NCBI GenBank assembly: GCA_008921705.1
Contig: VFFE01008422.1
Span: forward strand, 3,296,328-3,360,327
Origin: Burhinus oedicnemus
Taxonomy: Eukaryota > Chordata > Aves > Charadriiformes > Burhinidae
Length of the DNA stretch: 64,000 nucleotides
Direction: 5' to 3'
Positions 13,499 through 27,300 of the stretch are shown one piece after another. How positions within the stretch are numbered: position 1 is the first letter of the stretch; the number at the start of each line of letters is the position of its first letter. The notes beneath the pieces were generated by a model that ran no database searches, was not told the origin of the DNA, and saw only the letters and a program-made list of their open reading frames with translations. The translations under genes and the position numbers were made by a program.

Positions 13499-14070
13499 TG
13501 TGCTGGTTTTGGCTGAGATAGAGTTAATTTTCTTCATAGTAGCTGGTACAAGCCTATGTTTTGGACTTGTGCTGGAAACAGTGATGATAATACAAGGATG
13601 TTTTAGTTATTGCTGAGCAGTGCTTACGCAGCATCAGGGTCTTTTCTGCTTCTCACCCCACACCACCAGTGAGTAGGCTGGGGGTGCACAAGAATTTGGG
13701 AGGGGACACAGCCGAGACAGCTGACCCCAACTGACCAAAGGCATATTCCACCATATGACATCACACTCAGCGTATAAATCTGGGGGACGTGTGGAGTTAC
13801 GGCGTTTGTCTTCCCAAGTAACTGCCACATGTGATAGAGCCCTGTTTTCCTGGAGAAGGCTGAACACCTGCCTGTTGATGGGAAGTAGTGAATTAATTCC
13901 TTGCTTTGCTTTGCTTGTGTGCATGGCTTTTGCTTTACCTATTAAACTATCTTTATCTCAACCTACAAGTTTTTCACTTTCACCCTTCTAATTCTCTCCC
14001 CCATCCCATTGGGGGCAGTGAGCAAGTGGCTGTGTGGTACTTAGTTGCTGGCTAGGGTTAAACCACAACA
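13499..14070 (+). mobile_element. Solo LTR, ERVL-like avian family, copy 1
   Basis: A 572-bp LTR beginning TGTGCTGG and ending in CCACAACA. It carries a TATA-like box (TATAAAT, 13773-13779) and a poly(A) signal variant ATTAAA (13941-13946), in the right order for a sense-strand LTR. No retroviral coding sequence, primer-binding site or second LTR is adjacent, so it is a solo LTR left by LTR-LTR recombination. The same family occurs in opposite orientation at 34329-34910. The pentamer ACAGG sits just before the LTR (13494-13498) and recurs at 14068-14072, but there it overlaps the last three bases expected for the LTR, so the target duplication is uncertain. Open frames in this interval are chance readings of LTR sequence. 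Confidence 0.9.
13773..13779 (+). promoter_or_regulatory. TATA-like box of ERVL-like LTR copy 1
   Basis: TATAAAT in the middle of the LTR, about 160 bp upstream of the ATTAAA poly(A) signal. Position and order fit the U3 promoter of an LTR. Activity is inferred, not shown. Confidence 0.55.
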
Positions 14071-14659
14071 GGGTTCAAGTTCAAATCTCACCTCACTTAA
14101 GTAATTACCTGTAGGAAGTGAAATGACTCTAACAAGAAGACACTAAAAGAAACTCACTCCAGGATAGGCAACATGTGAGAGAATGGGAAGGCCAAACTTG
14201 AATGGGAGTGTCCTAAAGGCCACCTGATTCCTCTGATTGCTGGGATGTGGACTGTTATTGTTCGCTTTTTAAGAAAAGATTTGAAAAGTCTGTTTATTTC
14301 ACTGCTAGACAGAACAGAAAAACTTTTGAAATCTCACAGTTTGGGGTAGCCAGATTGATGGTTGTGTGGGAAATAATTTCCTAGAAATCTGGTTATTTTT
14401 GGAAGTTGGAAAGAAGGGTCTTTTCCCAGTGTATGAAATGAACAGCCTTTTATAACACTGCACAAATAGCAGTGTACTTGGAGGGACTGAAAGATTTGAA
14501 CATTTCTCTTCACTGAGAGAGACTTTAGAAATCTGCATAACAACTGCAGATATAGCCTGCCATTCTTCAGTGATTTCTAAATGAAGCTGTGGTCTTCAGT
14601 GCTCAGACACAGTGAGTTTCAAACCACTTCTCTATTTCCATCATTTCATGGAAGAATAT

Positions 14660-14681
14660 TAGTGATCTTCTAGTGATCTTC
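14660..14681. repeat. Perfect 11-bp tandem duplication
   Basis: TAGTGATCTTC occurs twice in direct tandem. It is probably a replication-slippage duplication; no function is suggested by the context. Confidence 0.9.
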
Positions 14682-14851
14682 TGCTCATGTCTTCTTTTGC
14701 AACTTGACTCCTTCTGACCATGAGACTACCAAGATACCTGATTAGTCAGCAAAGTCTTTGGTATGCACTGCATTCAGCTATTTCACTCAGATATTGTTTT
14801 CTTCCCCTTCATATTATTTTACAGGGAACAATCCCACTAAGCAGCTGACAG

Positions 14852-14869
14852 TTGCATCTCTTGCATCTC
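14852..14869. repeat. Perfect 9-bp tandem duplication
   Basis: TTGCATCTC occurs twice in direct tandem, about 170 bp from the other small duplication. No function is suggested. Confidence 0.9.
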
Positions 14870-17800
14870 TTCTCACTGTGTTCAGTTACCACCCTGAGTT
14901 TTATCTAACTCAGTTTTTATTTTTTGCTCTTTGCTGAAACTTAGCAGAAATATATACCATAGAATATGTTGCCACAGTCCAGTCCAAAACCAATTTTTCT
15001 TGTACCCAGTACCCACGAATTGAGATTAGAGCTTATCAGTCTTTCACCTGTGGAGCACAGTTTGTGGCTGCAGCTCACAGTGCTTATTACCGACAGGTGG
15101 GATCAGAACCGTTTCTGGAGTGATGCTATTCTTCTACATCTGGAGCTGTGATAGTGCATAGAAAACTAATACAGAGCTACTACAGCCTTAAAAACTTATA
15201 AATTCAGTTATTTTTTGTAACCTGAGTATTTGGAGTTGTATACTATCTGTGGGGTTTGTACTGTCAGCCAAAGTTATGTACATACAAATAATGTATTTAC
15301 TTTCTGCATATAAAATCCTGTGTATGCACAAGTTTGGAAATCTGGAGTTGTTGAAGTTGAGCAGGATTATCCTGAATAATTCAGATTATTTTATTTCCAG
15401 TGAATTCACAACTGTATCATTCCTTGGGAGAGTTGCCAGCCTCAAAGGAAATATGAAATACTCTATAAACTCCAGTTTTAGGATGAGGCATTGAAAGGGC
15501 TACCTCATCAGTGTGAAAGCAATTCAAACCAATAAATACTGGGGGTTCTCTAGCCAATATAAAACAATAAGGACAAATGCTATAAACTGATTCTAGAAAC
15601 CAGGCCAAACCAATTTTTTTGCTCTAAGACTGAAATACTTTCATACTGCCCCATTGAATGTTTATGATCTTTTACAAAACCTAGACAGTAAATATTTTTT
15701 CTTTCCTACTCCATAAAAACTTGACATCTGGGATCTTAACCATCTTACTATGAGATAAAATCTTGGTTTTCTGAGATTTTTTTTTCCCTGCAGAAAAACC
15801 GAAGGAAAGATGTCTGCAAGAAAGCACTCATGTAGCATATGAGAAACCCATGTATTATTCTGCTCCTCCTGACCGAGGCCAGGAATTCATACCCTGTACT
15901 GCCAAACCCAAGTAGATGCTCTGATCAGCCACCTGTTCTGGACTTATATGCTCTTGCTTTTATTACGCAATCCATCTTGGATCTGGGAGGTATTCCCCAG
16001 TCAGTTCTGGTCTGCAACCTCCATTTGTATTTCCACATGTAAAAGCAGCTCCCTGTTTGACTGTGATGCTGTTTCGGCAAAGAACTTAACGTGTGCAAAA
16101 TTTAAACCTGAGCAGGCCTGGAGTTTACAGTCCATGAGGAATGTTCTACTGTCATGTAGAATACAGGTACTGCAGAATGTGTTGTATATACTTCACAAAC
16201 AATATAGTTTAGTTTATTTACTGAACAATTTAGAAGTTAGGAGCACCTGGGTTGGTAGTGCCCTGTCAGAAACCCTGCCAGGGAAACACATGGAGGAAAG
16301 AAGGGAACTGCTCAGGAGAGGTGAGCTTTCCTCATATTGTCACAACACAAGTTATAATCAAAACCACTGCTGAACATCGGGTTGGTTTTTTTTAGCACAC
16401 AATTTGTGCTCATTATGTGAAAAATATAATTACTGCTTGGGTTTGGAGACTTCAGCAACCAAAGTTTAATTTTGTAATTTGTTAGCTGGCACGTTAAAGG
16501 AGTAATGACCAGTTTGCCATTATGATAGCAACTGGGTTTAGTACTGTCATGGGGAAGCTGACTGCCAAAGGGTGGGCAGAGGAGTGCAGAGCTGCCCAGT
16601 TAGTGGCCTGCCATTACCATCTGAGGATGAGGCAGGTGCTGGATGTCTGGCATGGATTGTTGCTCCTGACCACGCTGCTGTTGGCAGTAACTTTTTGTTA
16701 AATTTAGAAGGCTTGGTGTTTAAAACAGGATAAAAGGTCAGATTGACTCAGTTCTTGATTTCTTTTGTTCCTGATGCCCCTAATTTAATGTTATGAGAAA
16801 GGAAAGTAAAATATTTGGCGATGTATGCTGTTATGCTTAAATAACCCTACAGAAGGAAAATGTTCTGGGCCAGGTTTCTCATGGCAGTGAAAGGTGACAC
16901 AGGATATCTCTATGAGGGAGTATTAGCTGCCTAGCTCTTCTCCATATTATGGAAACCAAGTCTTGGTTTATTAGATACTGCAACAAGCTGCCTTGACAAG
17001 ATGGCAATTCTTTTCTTGGGATGGTTTGTCATAACAGGTCTTGGAGACAAGCTTGGCCCATCCAAATTAAGTGGTGGTGTCAACATTGACAGCTGTGCTG
17101 ATGCAGTGACTGCATATGCTATGGATGACATTGGCCTTTCAACTCTGTCAAGCCTGCTTGTTGACTTAAAGAAAAAAAACTGGACAGGGCTTGGAAAATT
17201 TGCTGTGGGACGATAACAAATTCTGAATTAATGTTGCTGTGAGTAAAATCGAGGCAGAGTCTCTCTGTTAGGCAGAACAGAAGAGAAAGATGAAAACCAG
17301 TCTGAGAAAGGCTCCAGACCTTTCTATTTTAAATGCTAAATAGAATGTAGAAAGTTCTACTGTTCTCATTTTCACTTGCCAAAATGCCTCTCTTCTAAGG
17401 CTGATTTGAACATTGCAAACATGAGAAAAAATAATCAGGTGCAAAGTGAGAACTTCTATCTAAGATTCTCCTTATACAGATATTTTTTGTGCATTTACAA
17501 CAGGCCAGATATATGGGAGAAAAAGATATTGAAATAAATAAAAGCAAAGAACAATTCTAGTCTGAGAGGTGACAGGAACCAGTACTTCTTGCTCTCCATG
17601 ATTTCTATATCTAATACTTTCAATTTGCAAGTAAAAAGATGTGAATTTATTTTCCTCCAGGTCAGCAGTACATGTTTATCCTGGATACCAAGTTAGTTTC
17701 TTTGTGCTCCACGCATCACTGCCACTTATACGCTGCCAGTAGTATCGGTAACAGCAACTGCATTAGACCTCAGTTACTGCATTATAGCTGGGGTCTCCAA

Positions 17801-20800
17801 TATCCTCTTTATGGCATGTGTTCAGCCCTTTACCGAGCATGCAAGTTTAGTTCGCTGCAGTTAGTAAAGCTCAGAGAGGACCAATGCATACTGCTAGGCT
17901 GGCTTTGTAGGGCCTGGTGGAATGAAATGCTTGTTGCCAAAGTCAGTACACATGACCAGCTCCAGTAATATGTAATGTTGAAATACATATTTTACATAGC
18001 AAAATTTGCTGTTTTTTCCAACAACTTCACCAATACCTGAAATGCAGATTAAATATGCTCTGGGAAATTTGACCTTTTTCTTTTTGCTTTTTCCTTTTTT
18101 TTTTCAACTTTGAGTTTAACTTTCCTACCCAGCTCCTGAAGGTTCACACCCTAAATTATCAGTTTTTCAGAGTTTGCCTGTCTTTGTGCAACTTTGCTGC
18201 CAGGTAGCTGTAGAGGCCTGGTGGATGCAATCACTCATTTACTTCCTGCTTTTTATGCCCAGCTGGTGCTGGCAGTGTGTTGGTGAGCTGCTGTCTGAAC
18301 TCTTTATGTTACGCAAAGGAGTGGTGTTTAACAGCTGAACTTCTGCTGCACTGTTTCTTATTTGAGAGCCTTACGCTCACTGCAGGGAGAGATTGAACAG
18401 AGGCATTTAAACTGTTTGTATGTTTCTTCATGTTCTCATTTTCTGCCTCAAATATTTCCTCTTGCCAAATGCCCTTCTCAGTAATTGGTTCCAAACCCCG
18501 GAGTGCAGCTCCTCAGACCTGGTTTGTTATCCTCATAGCCTGCAGACAAATTGTCTTGCAATGGTACAGTCCCCATTCCTTCTCCCACAATTTGCCTTTT
18601 GTGCCCAAGAAAAATGGCTTGCGTCAGAAAATTCACATGTCTCAAATTTTTGTAATGCAGTGTGGATCCTTTTTCTTGGAACTATGTTTTTTTTTTTTGT
18701 GAACATTGTATGTGAAATGGGGAGACTGCTATATAATCTTTAATTTGTTTCTCAAATGGAATACAGTTTGTCATTGAAAGGTTTGCATATACTTCCTCAC
18801 TCTGTTTTTCTAGGCAAGCTGAATCTAAACTGCTATCAGGACAAAAATGGGAAAGCCTTTGAGTGTTTACTGTTGTGAAATTCCTACCCTGATGTGCAAG
18901 CAGGTGTATGCCTGAATCCACAATTTGCAGTTTTAACTAAGCAATTTGGACAGTAGCCTCACATGGAATTTGCTCATTTTTACCTTGAACTCATTATGAT
19001 ATAAACTGAAATGTACTTCTCTTCAGGATGTTGCTTAAAAGCCTGATTCTAAATGTGTACCTCATCATAGAGGATTTGCAATCACCAGTGTTGCACAATA
19101 TTTTGCATATCAGCAGCTATATAAATTAAATTATTGGCTTTATTAAATTTGGATTAAAGGTTAATTACAGCTATTTTAGAAATGTTGAATGCAGCTGCTT
19201 GATTTGGGCAGAACTACACAAAAATACTGTGTGCTGTGATATTTACTCTTCCTTGCTTGGATTTTAGATCAAGTTCTTAAATGTTGTACTGAAATATATT
19301 TGACAGACAAATGTTTTCCAATGAAAAATGCTTAGGAATTAAGTAAATTATTGTAAGTGTTTTGACACTGATGTGAAGATCATTCAGTCTTTATACCTTA
19401 TTTAGCCACAATTCCAATTCTCAATTCTTCTTCAGTACAGCGTACTATTCCAGCAGCTTGTGTATGTCTTTGCAACTGTCAGTCTTAGTTTGAATAGCAA
19501 CTGGTTTCTCTAGCAAAGCCTAGAAAGTTTGGTGCCAAAGCAGAGCATTCAGGGGATCCAGCAATCTGTGCAAAGCGCTGTCTTAGCTAAGCAGTAGAGA
19601 ATGCCAAAGAGGGGAATAAAACTGTGATTCCTGTTCTCCACAGATAATTAGATAGTTAAGCCTAAAATAGAAGGACACATCTAATGCTGCTCAGCTATAA
19701 ACCCTCTCCTAAAGCTGGGGTCAATCCTACAAATTCAAAGATCCTTTCCATTAAACTTGTGAGTAGGACATTCAATGGGGTACATTCTAAAATGTCTTTA
19801 TTGTCCAATTTGGAGAAGAGATTTAATCCAACACACTGTTATTAGGTACTTCAGGCTTGCATTTTTCCTCCTGCGAAGTTATTTCATTTCCTATGAATAT
19901 TTTATGGAGCTGGGGTATAGACTAGCTAGGTGAGTGCTCAAACAACTTGGTTATCTCTTCTGTTTCTTCCTACCACTTGTCCTGGGAATACCTCTTTAGC
20001 TATATGCAGTAGAATGGCCCCAGTTGGAGAAATAGAGAAACAGTAATTCCATAATACTGTACAATTTGGGCATTGTCCAAGGGTATGGAAAATTTATACA
20101 AGATCTTGATCTGAATCAGGCTGAGTGGAGGATCATCTTCATGATCTGATCTACTGGATATGCCAGAGAACACTTCCTTCAAAAATGTTTTGCCAATCAC
20201 TGCCTTTTGCAAAAGGTTTAATTCAGTTTTATGCGCTATAAACACCTTTGTATCAAGACAAGCATGGTGGAGGAACACCTACTAATGTTACTGATACTAG
20301 GCATGAGTTAAGACTCCTGGTAGGTCAACAGCATCAGGCTGTAAGTGATATTATGCATAGCCTCTTATTTTGGCATGCTGAATTTTATTAGATGTGGATG
20401 TGGATAAGCAGGAATAGTAAGGCTTGTAAACAGTGGACTCCTTTGCAGATGTAGCCTCTACATTACCAAAGAGTATCTGGCTTTTTGTGCTGCTAAGTGC
20501 ATTTTCCAGTTGTAATGATTGGAAGTTGTGAGTTTTTCCTGAAGATGAAAAATGTACCTGGAGGTTGGAAGATTCTTTAAAACTGAAACTTCTTTAAAAT
20601 GGGATTCTGTAAAATGAGAATGGTATTACTCCCCTGAAAATGACTTTCTATAGCTCATTCTACAAGTTCAAAATTCTTGGCTTCATCTTGTTTTGCTTAT
20701 ATCTCTGCTTTCTCTCATTGCTTCACCTTCTCTAACTTACCGTTAAGCAAGGCACTTAATGACATGCATAGTAGGTGATAAAGGGAGCTACAGACACTAT

Positions 20801-23760
20801 TGCAAAAATCCCTAAGAAAAGAAGTACTTTAATACTTACGAAGAGCGGACAGGACCTTGTTTTATTAAATAGTGGCCATAGCCATTTAGATGATGGAGCC
20901 ATCACTATAGTTCATGACATCCAGAAAATAATTTCTTTTACTGATATTTTTAAGGGACTTCAAAACAATGTGAAATGCTGTTGCAGGCTTGCTTGCAGAA
21001 GTAAACTAGATATGAAGATGCAATGTGTTAGGCATAGAGTTTTGAAAATAATTTTCACAACTTTTAGGTAAAGATAAATGCATAGTATTTATTAAAAACG
21101 GCCACCAGGTGATTCTCCTTGATTTTAGGGATTTCATATGATTAATTTGTTTTTCTTTCTAATTCCCATTGTGCTTATCTATATCTCTAGGTACCAGAAT
21201 ATCTTTAAAGTACTGATCTTCAACCTATCGATATGGTAGTGAAATATGTACCACTTAGCTTTTCCCTCTTATTAAATTCAAATTTACTTCATTTTTCACC
21301 TTATACAGACCTTGCATTACTGTAAATTGTATACATGAAAAGTCCTCGGTCATGATAGTAAGGTTAATGAAAAATGTCTTCTGTATTAAAAAGATAATAA
21401 CTTTTGCCTTATTTCAAGTTGCCTGCAATTCTCCTTTTTCCTCTGCTTATCATTAAGTAAAGATTTTTGATGCAGATTTGAGTATCAGCAGATTGAGGGG
21501 TGGCATCTGAATAGATAAATACACATGCTAGATTGATTTCCGTCCTTGTGTCTGTCTTGCCTGCTAGTACCTGGATGATGCAATCCCATTTAAAGTATCA
21601 AGGAAGAACAGTAGATCTTGGCTAAGGCACCAGTTTAGCACAAGATTTGTTGTATTTCAGTTTTGCTACAAGCATCCTCGGATATTTCTGAAACTGTGGG
21701 TACTGATACTACTTTTTGCATCAAATTATGAACTCACTGGATCGTTAGTTTGCCTTAAATTAAATGTGCTTTCCCAGTGTCTAGCATCATGTGTCCTGAC
21801 CTTGTTTGGAATCTTAAGATACTTCTGTCATTAACATAAATAATACACAATTGTATCAATAAAGCAGAAATATATTTACAGTTTACTTAGGCTTAAGGTT
21901 TGTTTCTAAAATAAAATGTACATACTGGAAAGACAGACAGAAAGTGCCTTCTCTTGCTTGGGCCATAATACTTGGGTTTCTTGTCTTCTGTTGCCCTGAG
22001 CCTAGTGCTCAAATAACCTCTCCCTAAAAATGTTGCTGCATTACTCTGGAAATTGAATGATCTTGAAAACCTAAGACATTCTTTCATATCAGTATTTCCT
22101 ATATTGTTACCATAAACTATGTCAGAAGGTACCACATGTTCGTTTCTTGCTAAGTTATAAAATAAATTGCTTTATTCTCATTACTCCTCTCAGCACTTAC
22201 AGAAAGCAATTACTTTAACTACTTGTGAAGGCTGAAGGATGTTTGGAGCTACAAAGTTTTTCTGGATTCCTTCTCAGTCATTTAATCTTTTGTTGATCTG
22301 GTCTGCTGCTTCCTGGGATTGAATGGCATCTGAGCAAAATGCTCAAGCAAAAGCTTTCAAAGGCACTGGGTGGATCATAACAGCCTGTGATTTTTTGTTA
22401 CAGAATGATGGCTGCTACATAATATTTCCTTTTGATTATCATCACAGATATGTCAAACCATCCAGAAGCAATTTAGATAGTTGGAAAACTCTTCCGCTGT
22501 AGTTAAAGTATGGAGAGAGCAGTTTGTTTGTGTCCCAGCCTCTGAAGATGTAACACAAAATGCTCTCTGTCAGTATCTTCTCCACTAGCTTCTGGCACCT
22601 CTGTGTTCAGTCCTTTTTCTCCCACTATGAAGTTCTGATTCAGAGACGTATCTCTGCGCCTTGATGTAGCACAATGGGATACCATGGCCCACAGAGTAAA
22701 GGGCACCAATCTTTCATTTAGTGCCTTGAAGCTGGGATTGAGTTGGACAATGTGTGCACCCAGACGGCTTGATGTGGGTTGGCTGGCTGGCTGTGGGAAG
22801 CAGGTAGTTTTTACAATGCAAGCAGTGACTTTGGGGGCTCTGCTGTCTGCACTTCTCTATCTATCTATTGCATCAGTACTCTTATCCCTATGTGTTCAAG
22901 ATAGGTTTCTACAGAAAGGAAGATAAGTTGATGGGCAAAGAGTGAAGATCATAGCGCTTACATGCTTTTTTAAAGGCTCAGAAGCAGGCAGTATGAAAAG
23001 ACTTGGCTTGTCCTTCCTGTAAAGCAGTGTAGAGACTGTGGTCAGCTTGTCCCCTGGCACAGCTGGCTGGATTGGTATGACTTTGAAACGGACTCCAAGC
23101 TGGGCTTTGTTCTGAGTAATCCACATGTCAGATAACAAAACTGTGCCCAACTTTTAATGTCTTTTTATAATTCCACCTATTTTTTTTTAAATTATAAAGA
23201 AATAATTAGCTCTTTTAATTAGCCATAGATCCTATTAAGAAGATGGGTTGCACAGAAGTCATTAGGCCAAGATAGAATGTGTCTATTGTCTGCTACTATA
23301 AAGTCAACCAGCAGAGGGTGCTAATGACTTTCATTGTTGACTCTCCTGTTCATGTAAATGTTAATATATTCAGTGCTGAAATGTGTATTTGAAAACAATG
23401 GTATGCTACTAGTTGTAAACAAAAAGACAAAAGTTTGTCATCCAGTCTGCATTTCACTGCCTGCATCTGATTTCCATCTGTTGAGTGGACAGTTCAGATG
23501 GTCTTATACATGGGGCATGAGTTAGCTGAAAAGGTTGTATAGAGGAAAGAGTAAGTTACTGTGGTGGCACATGCGCACTGGAAGACTACAATCTGAAGAA
23601 ATCTTTAGAGAAATATCCTAATTTGCTGTCTATATGTGATGTTATTGTACAGGCAGGAGGATGCTTAACCCTTTGGAAAAGCTGCTTGATATGTACTGTA
23701 CTTATGATTATGATTTTACAAGTACCGGGCAAAACTTTCGAAACACATGGGTGCACCAGA

Positions 23761-24310
23761 AACTAGGGAGGACTAATAAATCTAGGCTTTATTAGCAGTT
23801 TTCTTTGAGCTTGGGTCCTTGTGCAGGGGGCTGGGGGGCAGTGGGTGCCCAGCCAAGGAGCCTGCTGGGCACGACCCACTGCAGGCCTGTGGGGCCCAGC
23901 CTGCAAGAGAGAACAGGGGAGACGGGTTGGGTGGTGGCAGGGCCCCCTGCACCACAGGTCAGGCTGGGCTGTGGGCCAGGCCATGCCAGGGAGCTTGGCC
24001 CTGACTGCAGAGTCCCAGGTAGGCTGGTTTGGCCATCAGGGCCTGCTTGGGGCCTGTCAGGCTACACCTCAGGGCCCTTCTCACTGCTGAAGCCTGAGGT
24101 CTGGCCAGGCCAGGCCATTGGCAATAAGCAGCTTTTTACCTCTGAGGTATTTCTGTGTTGTGCATTTTTTTGCTGTGCACTTGAACCACACTGTTTTTTT
24201 CAGAGCCCCCTCTGGCTTGGCTTCCAGTTGCTCAAGTGGATTTTCGCTATTTAGATGCTATGGGAAGTGCTATATATGCCCCTCTGCAGGGTGTAAAGTG
24301 GGCTAGGCAG
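23761..24310. other. GC-rich, CpG-poor block of unknown origin
   Basis: From about 23800 to 24120 the sequence is rich in G and C, dominated by CAGG, GGCC and GGGG words, in sharp contrast to AT-rich flanks. CpG is rare, so it is not a typical CpG-island promoter. Open frames here (up to 149 codons, 23805-24254 +) run in several overlapping frames, as expected when GC richness removes stop codons. No domain is recognisable. On the minus strand an AATAAA signal with a second one nearby (23770-23800) lies at one edge, which would fit the R/U5 edge of a minus-strand LTR or the 3' end of a retrocopy, but no termini or target duplication could be found. Confidence 0.4.
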
Positions 24311-27300
24311 CAGGAGACAATTAAGAGAAAGCAGACCTTAGTAAATAAATGAAATACCATCAGTAAGGCAAGGTGCTGTTTGGTGAGGTCTCCTGGCACC
24401 ACTATGACTAAAACCCGTTACTTGGCATGTTGTCTGCCAATAGCCCCCACGCTTGTCACAGCCAGGGGTCATTCCAGCCTCCTCGTGTCCAGCAATGCAC
24501 ACATCTATGGTATCGATGGCTTTGATTTTTTTTTTATATTCACAAGTTCCTTTTTAAAAACTTTTTATTGGTGATATGATTACTGTGTAGAACCACGTTT
24601 CAAATCCAGAATCTGGACCGATGGCACGCACCAAGCAATGTGCTAAATGATGGCCCAAAATTTAGAGGCAGATGGAGCTCCTTCCTGCCTGCATCTCTGA
24701 GACAGCACCACAGAGCTGCTAGGCTGTTTCGAGATGATGCCTGCTGGGAGTGTCCAAGTGCAGTTTGTCTCCCCATGCTTTTGCTGGAAACATATCAAAC
24801 ATGACATGTTTGTGCACAGGCACAGGCTGTGCCTGCCCCAGACATTTTGTGACCACGCCAATCACAGTAAGTATTACCATGGAGGGCACGGACTATACCT
24901 CAATCAGTGTAAGATCCTTTGAATTAATGAGGAAATTTAGAAAAATGAGAGGTAACCAAAGGATTTTGCAGATACTTTCCAAAATTGCCTTTTAGTATGA
25001 ACTCTAGAGCCTTTATCTGAGCATCTACAAACATGTGGGAATATCACTTTGGACACCTATGTTAAAAAATCCTGCTATGCATTTCATAATCCTAGTTACT
25101 GTAATAGTATAATAACTCTCACAGAGTTTTTTTCTATAGTAAAATTTTTTAGAAGACCAGATTCTTGAAGTTTATACTTTTTCCATAACAGAGGAGTTTT
25201 CTTCAGCTACAAGATATATTTATGTCACTTCTGGCAGTCAGAAATATAAAAGCTTCAAACTGAAACACAAGCAGAGAACACAGTCCTTTTGAAAAGTACC
25301 CGGACACAGAAACCTTATTTTCTTCTTTCTTGCAAGCATTCTATCAGTCAGGTGTGCCAGGAAGTTCAAGATAATTTTATTCAGTGTGTTTAATGCAGTA
25401 ATGGTATGATTATAATTGGGTAAAGAAATCCTCAAATATACTTATAAATAGTTACATGTATTTGCAAATCAGACCTGAGAAGTTGCCTGCAAAACAGCAA
25501 AGGTATTTTTGGTCTGAACTGGCAGCTCTTGCTGCAGCAGTATTGTATTTTTTGTATATTTTCATAAGAAAAGGTCATGATTTTAAAACAAAAAAGATTT
25601 TACAGCAGATTAACTGGTTTCTACCTTGTAAAACTGCTACTCATCTATGCAAAATAATACTAGCTAAGAAGGGAAATATGCCATACTTTGTTGTCAACTC
25701 ATAAAAATATGATTTATTTCCACTACTTATCCTGGTAACAGAGATTGTAGGACATCTTTCAAGAAGAACTTCAAGTTTAGTGTTCAATTTTCCCTCCAGA
25801 TGTGTAAATCTGCTCTCCACACATTATAACTCCCTTGGGGCAATGGCCCTATCTTAAATTTTTTTTATAAGTTGCAGTGTAAAGAAATATTTACTAGTCT
25901 GTGTGGACTAACCCACAGAAAACTAGATTCACTGATGCTTGTTGCAAAGTGCAGATTGTACTTTCATATGTCAGTGGGAGTACACATGTCCCATAGGATT
26001 TATAATTCAGAAAGGAAAGGCAGAGTGAATGGCGGCTTTAAACTCTTTCTCAGACAGAGCACCGAATCATCTCATCTCCTGTTTCTGAGCTAATGCCTCT
26101 TTTTTAAAATGGTTCTCACAGGTGTGCATTGCCCCACGTTTATGCTCTGGTCTCTTTTGTGGCTGACTTCCCACAGTGGAGCAGTGGGCTGTGGAGCTTC
26201 AGCTTGATTCCTATAGTAAAGGTACCACATTAATTTTGAAGGAGTATAAAAAATGGACATATGTAATATTGTCTCACACAAATTTGCTGAAGGTATGCAT
26301 CTCAGCTGACTTAGATTGGCTTTTTCTGTCTGCATTATGCAACCACCATGAGTTTTCCTGAACAATAAAAATGTTTGTTGACATGCTGCCCCATAAGAGT
26401 ATCTCCGAGGGAATTGGTATCTGTGATGAGCATGTGTGCTGGAGGCACAAGGCAAAAGAACACTCCCTGTTTTCCTTGCCTTGATTTTGCTCGCAGGCAT
26501 TTTGAAACACTGAATCCTAGGAAAAACTGGATTTCCTCTCACAGAAGTGACATTTTAGTGCAGACAAGCATTTAATGAAAGAAAAATGAAACTAATGATG
26601 ACTCTGAAGTATGTACATAGGACCATCTTGTCCTGCTTGGTGGCTCTGATGTGGCTGAAGTATTGAACACTACTTTTGGGTAAGCATAAGTTCTGGCTTG
26701 AACAGAACTAGCATTTTCAGGTTTATCTCAGGCAGGATATGAAAAACCCAAACAGGTTATTGAATTCCTAGAGAAAGCTGGGGCTGTTGTGTTACTTGTT
26801 TTTTTAATCTCTTTTTGAATCTTCTGTCCTCTTGTAGCAAGCCTCCAGTGGCCTCTCACACTTTCAGAGGCCAATGCAGACATCTGTCTTGAACTTGTTT
26901 TCGAATAGACCACACAACCTTATAAAATCTCTTTTCTTAAGAAATTCTTAGAAAAACTATTGCCAGTTATGGATGTGATTTCATTATTTCATTTTAAATG
27001 ACTTAATTTTCCAGGGATTTGTCAATTCTTTCTAGTTTTCTGGAAGTTTATTTCACAAAAGATTTAAAATAATATTTCCAGGTACACAGTGAAGCTAAAC
27101 AGCCAGATTTGTTGTAATTCATGAGCATTTGTTGTTTGCCTGATACTTTAGGTATTCATGTAGTGATACGCAGATATGAAAAGTTCAGCTCGAGTAATGA
27201 TTTCTTTCTGACATCAGGAAAGATATCATATTTAACAAGCATAATTCAACATGCAAAATGTAGAGGACAACAGACTTGTGGCCCCAGCATATGTTCCAGT

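Larger units (their letters stand above)
14071..23760. other. Long AT-rich unique region, no supported gene
   Basis: About 9.7 kb of non-coding DNA. It contains two small perfect tandem duplications, an 11-mer TAGTGATCTTC twice at 14660-14681 and a 9-mer TTGCATCTC twice at 14852-14869. The larger open frames, 15948-16373 (+, 141 codons), 18420-18743 (+) and 17001-17216 (+), have no recognisable domain and are most simply chance. A stretch at about 20800-20900 faintly recalls the 3' region of old vertebrate LINEs but is too diverged to call. Confidence 0.5.

Noticed and set aside
13494..14072. ACAGG direct repeat as a clean 5-bp target duplication of ERVL-like LTR copy 1
   Set aside because: The right copy overlaps the last three bases expected for the LTR when compared with copy 2, so the match may be chance.
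15948..16373. 141-codon plus-strand frame
   Set aside because: No recognisable domain and internal composition unlike a conserved protein; overlapped by another chance frame.
17001..17216. 71-codon frame that reads like a plausible protein (hydrophobic start, Gly-rich)
   Set aside because: A stop lies just upstream, no splice acceptor was convincing, and no family was recognised; too short to support.
20775..20920. Faint similarity to the 3' region of old vertebrate LINEs
   Set aside because: Only a few short words match and no frame or terminus is preserved; below what can be supported by eye.
23805..24254. 149-codon frame in the GC-rich block
   Set aside because: Several overlapping frames are open in the same block, as expected from stop-poor GC-rich DNA; composition is repetitive and no domain is seen.
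26090..26542. 150-codon minus-strand frame as a possible gene or exon
   Set aside because: No recognisable domain, motif, splice context or related neighbour; this length is plausible by chance in 64 kb on six frames.
26590..26665. C/D-box snoRNA-like arrangement (TGATGA followed by CTGA)
   Set aside because: No closing terminal stem and no convincing guide sequence; the short motifs are common by chance.
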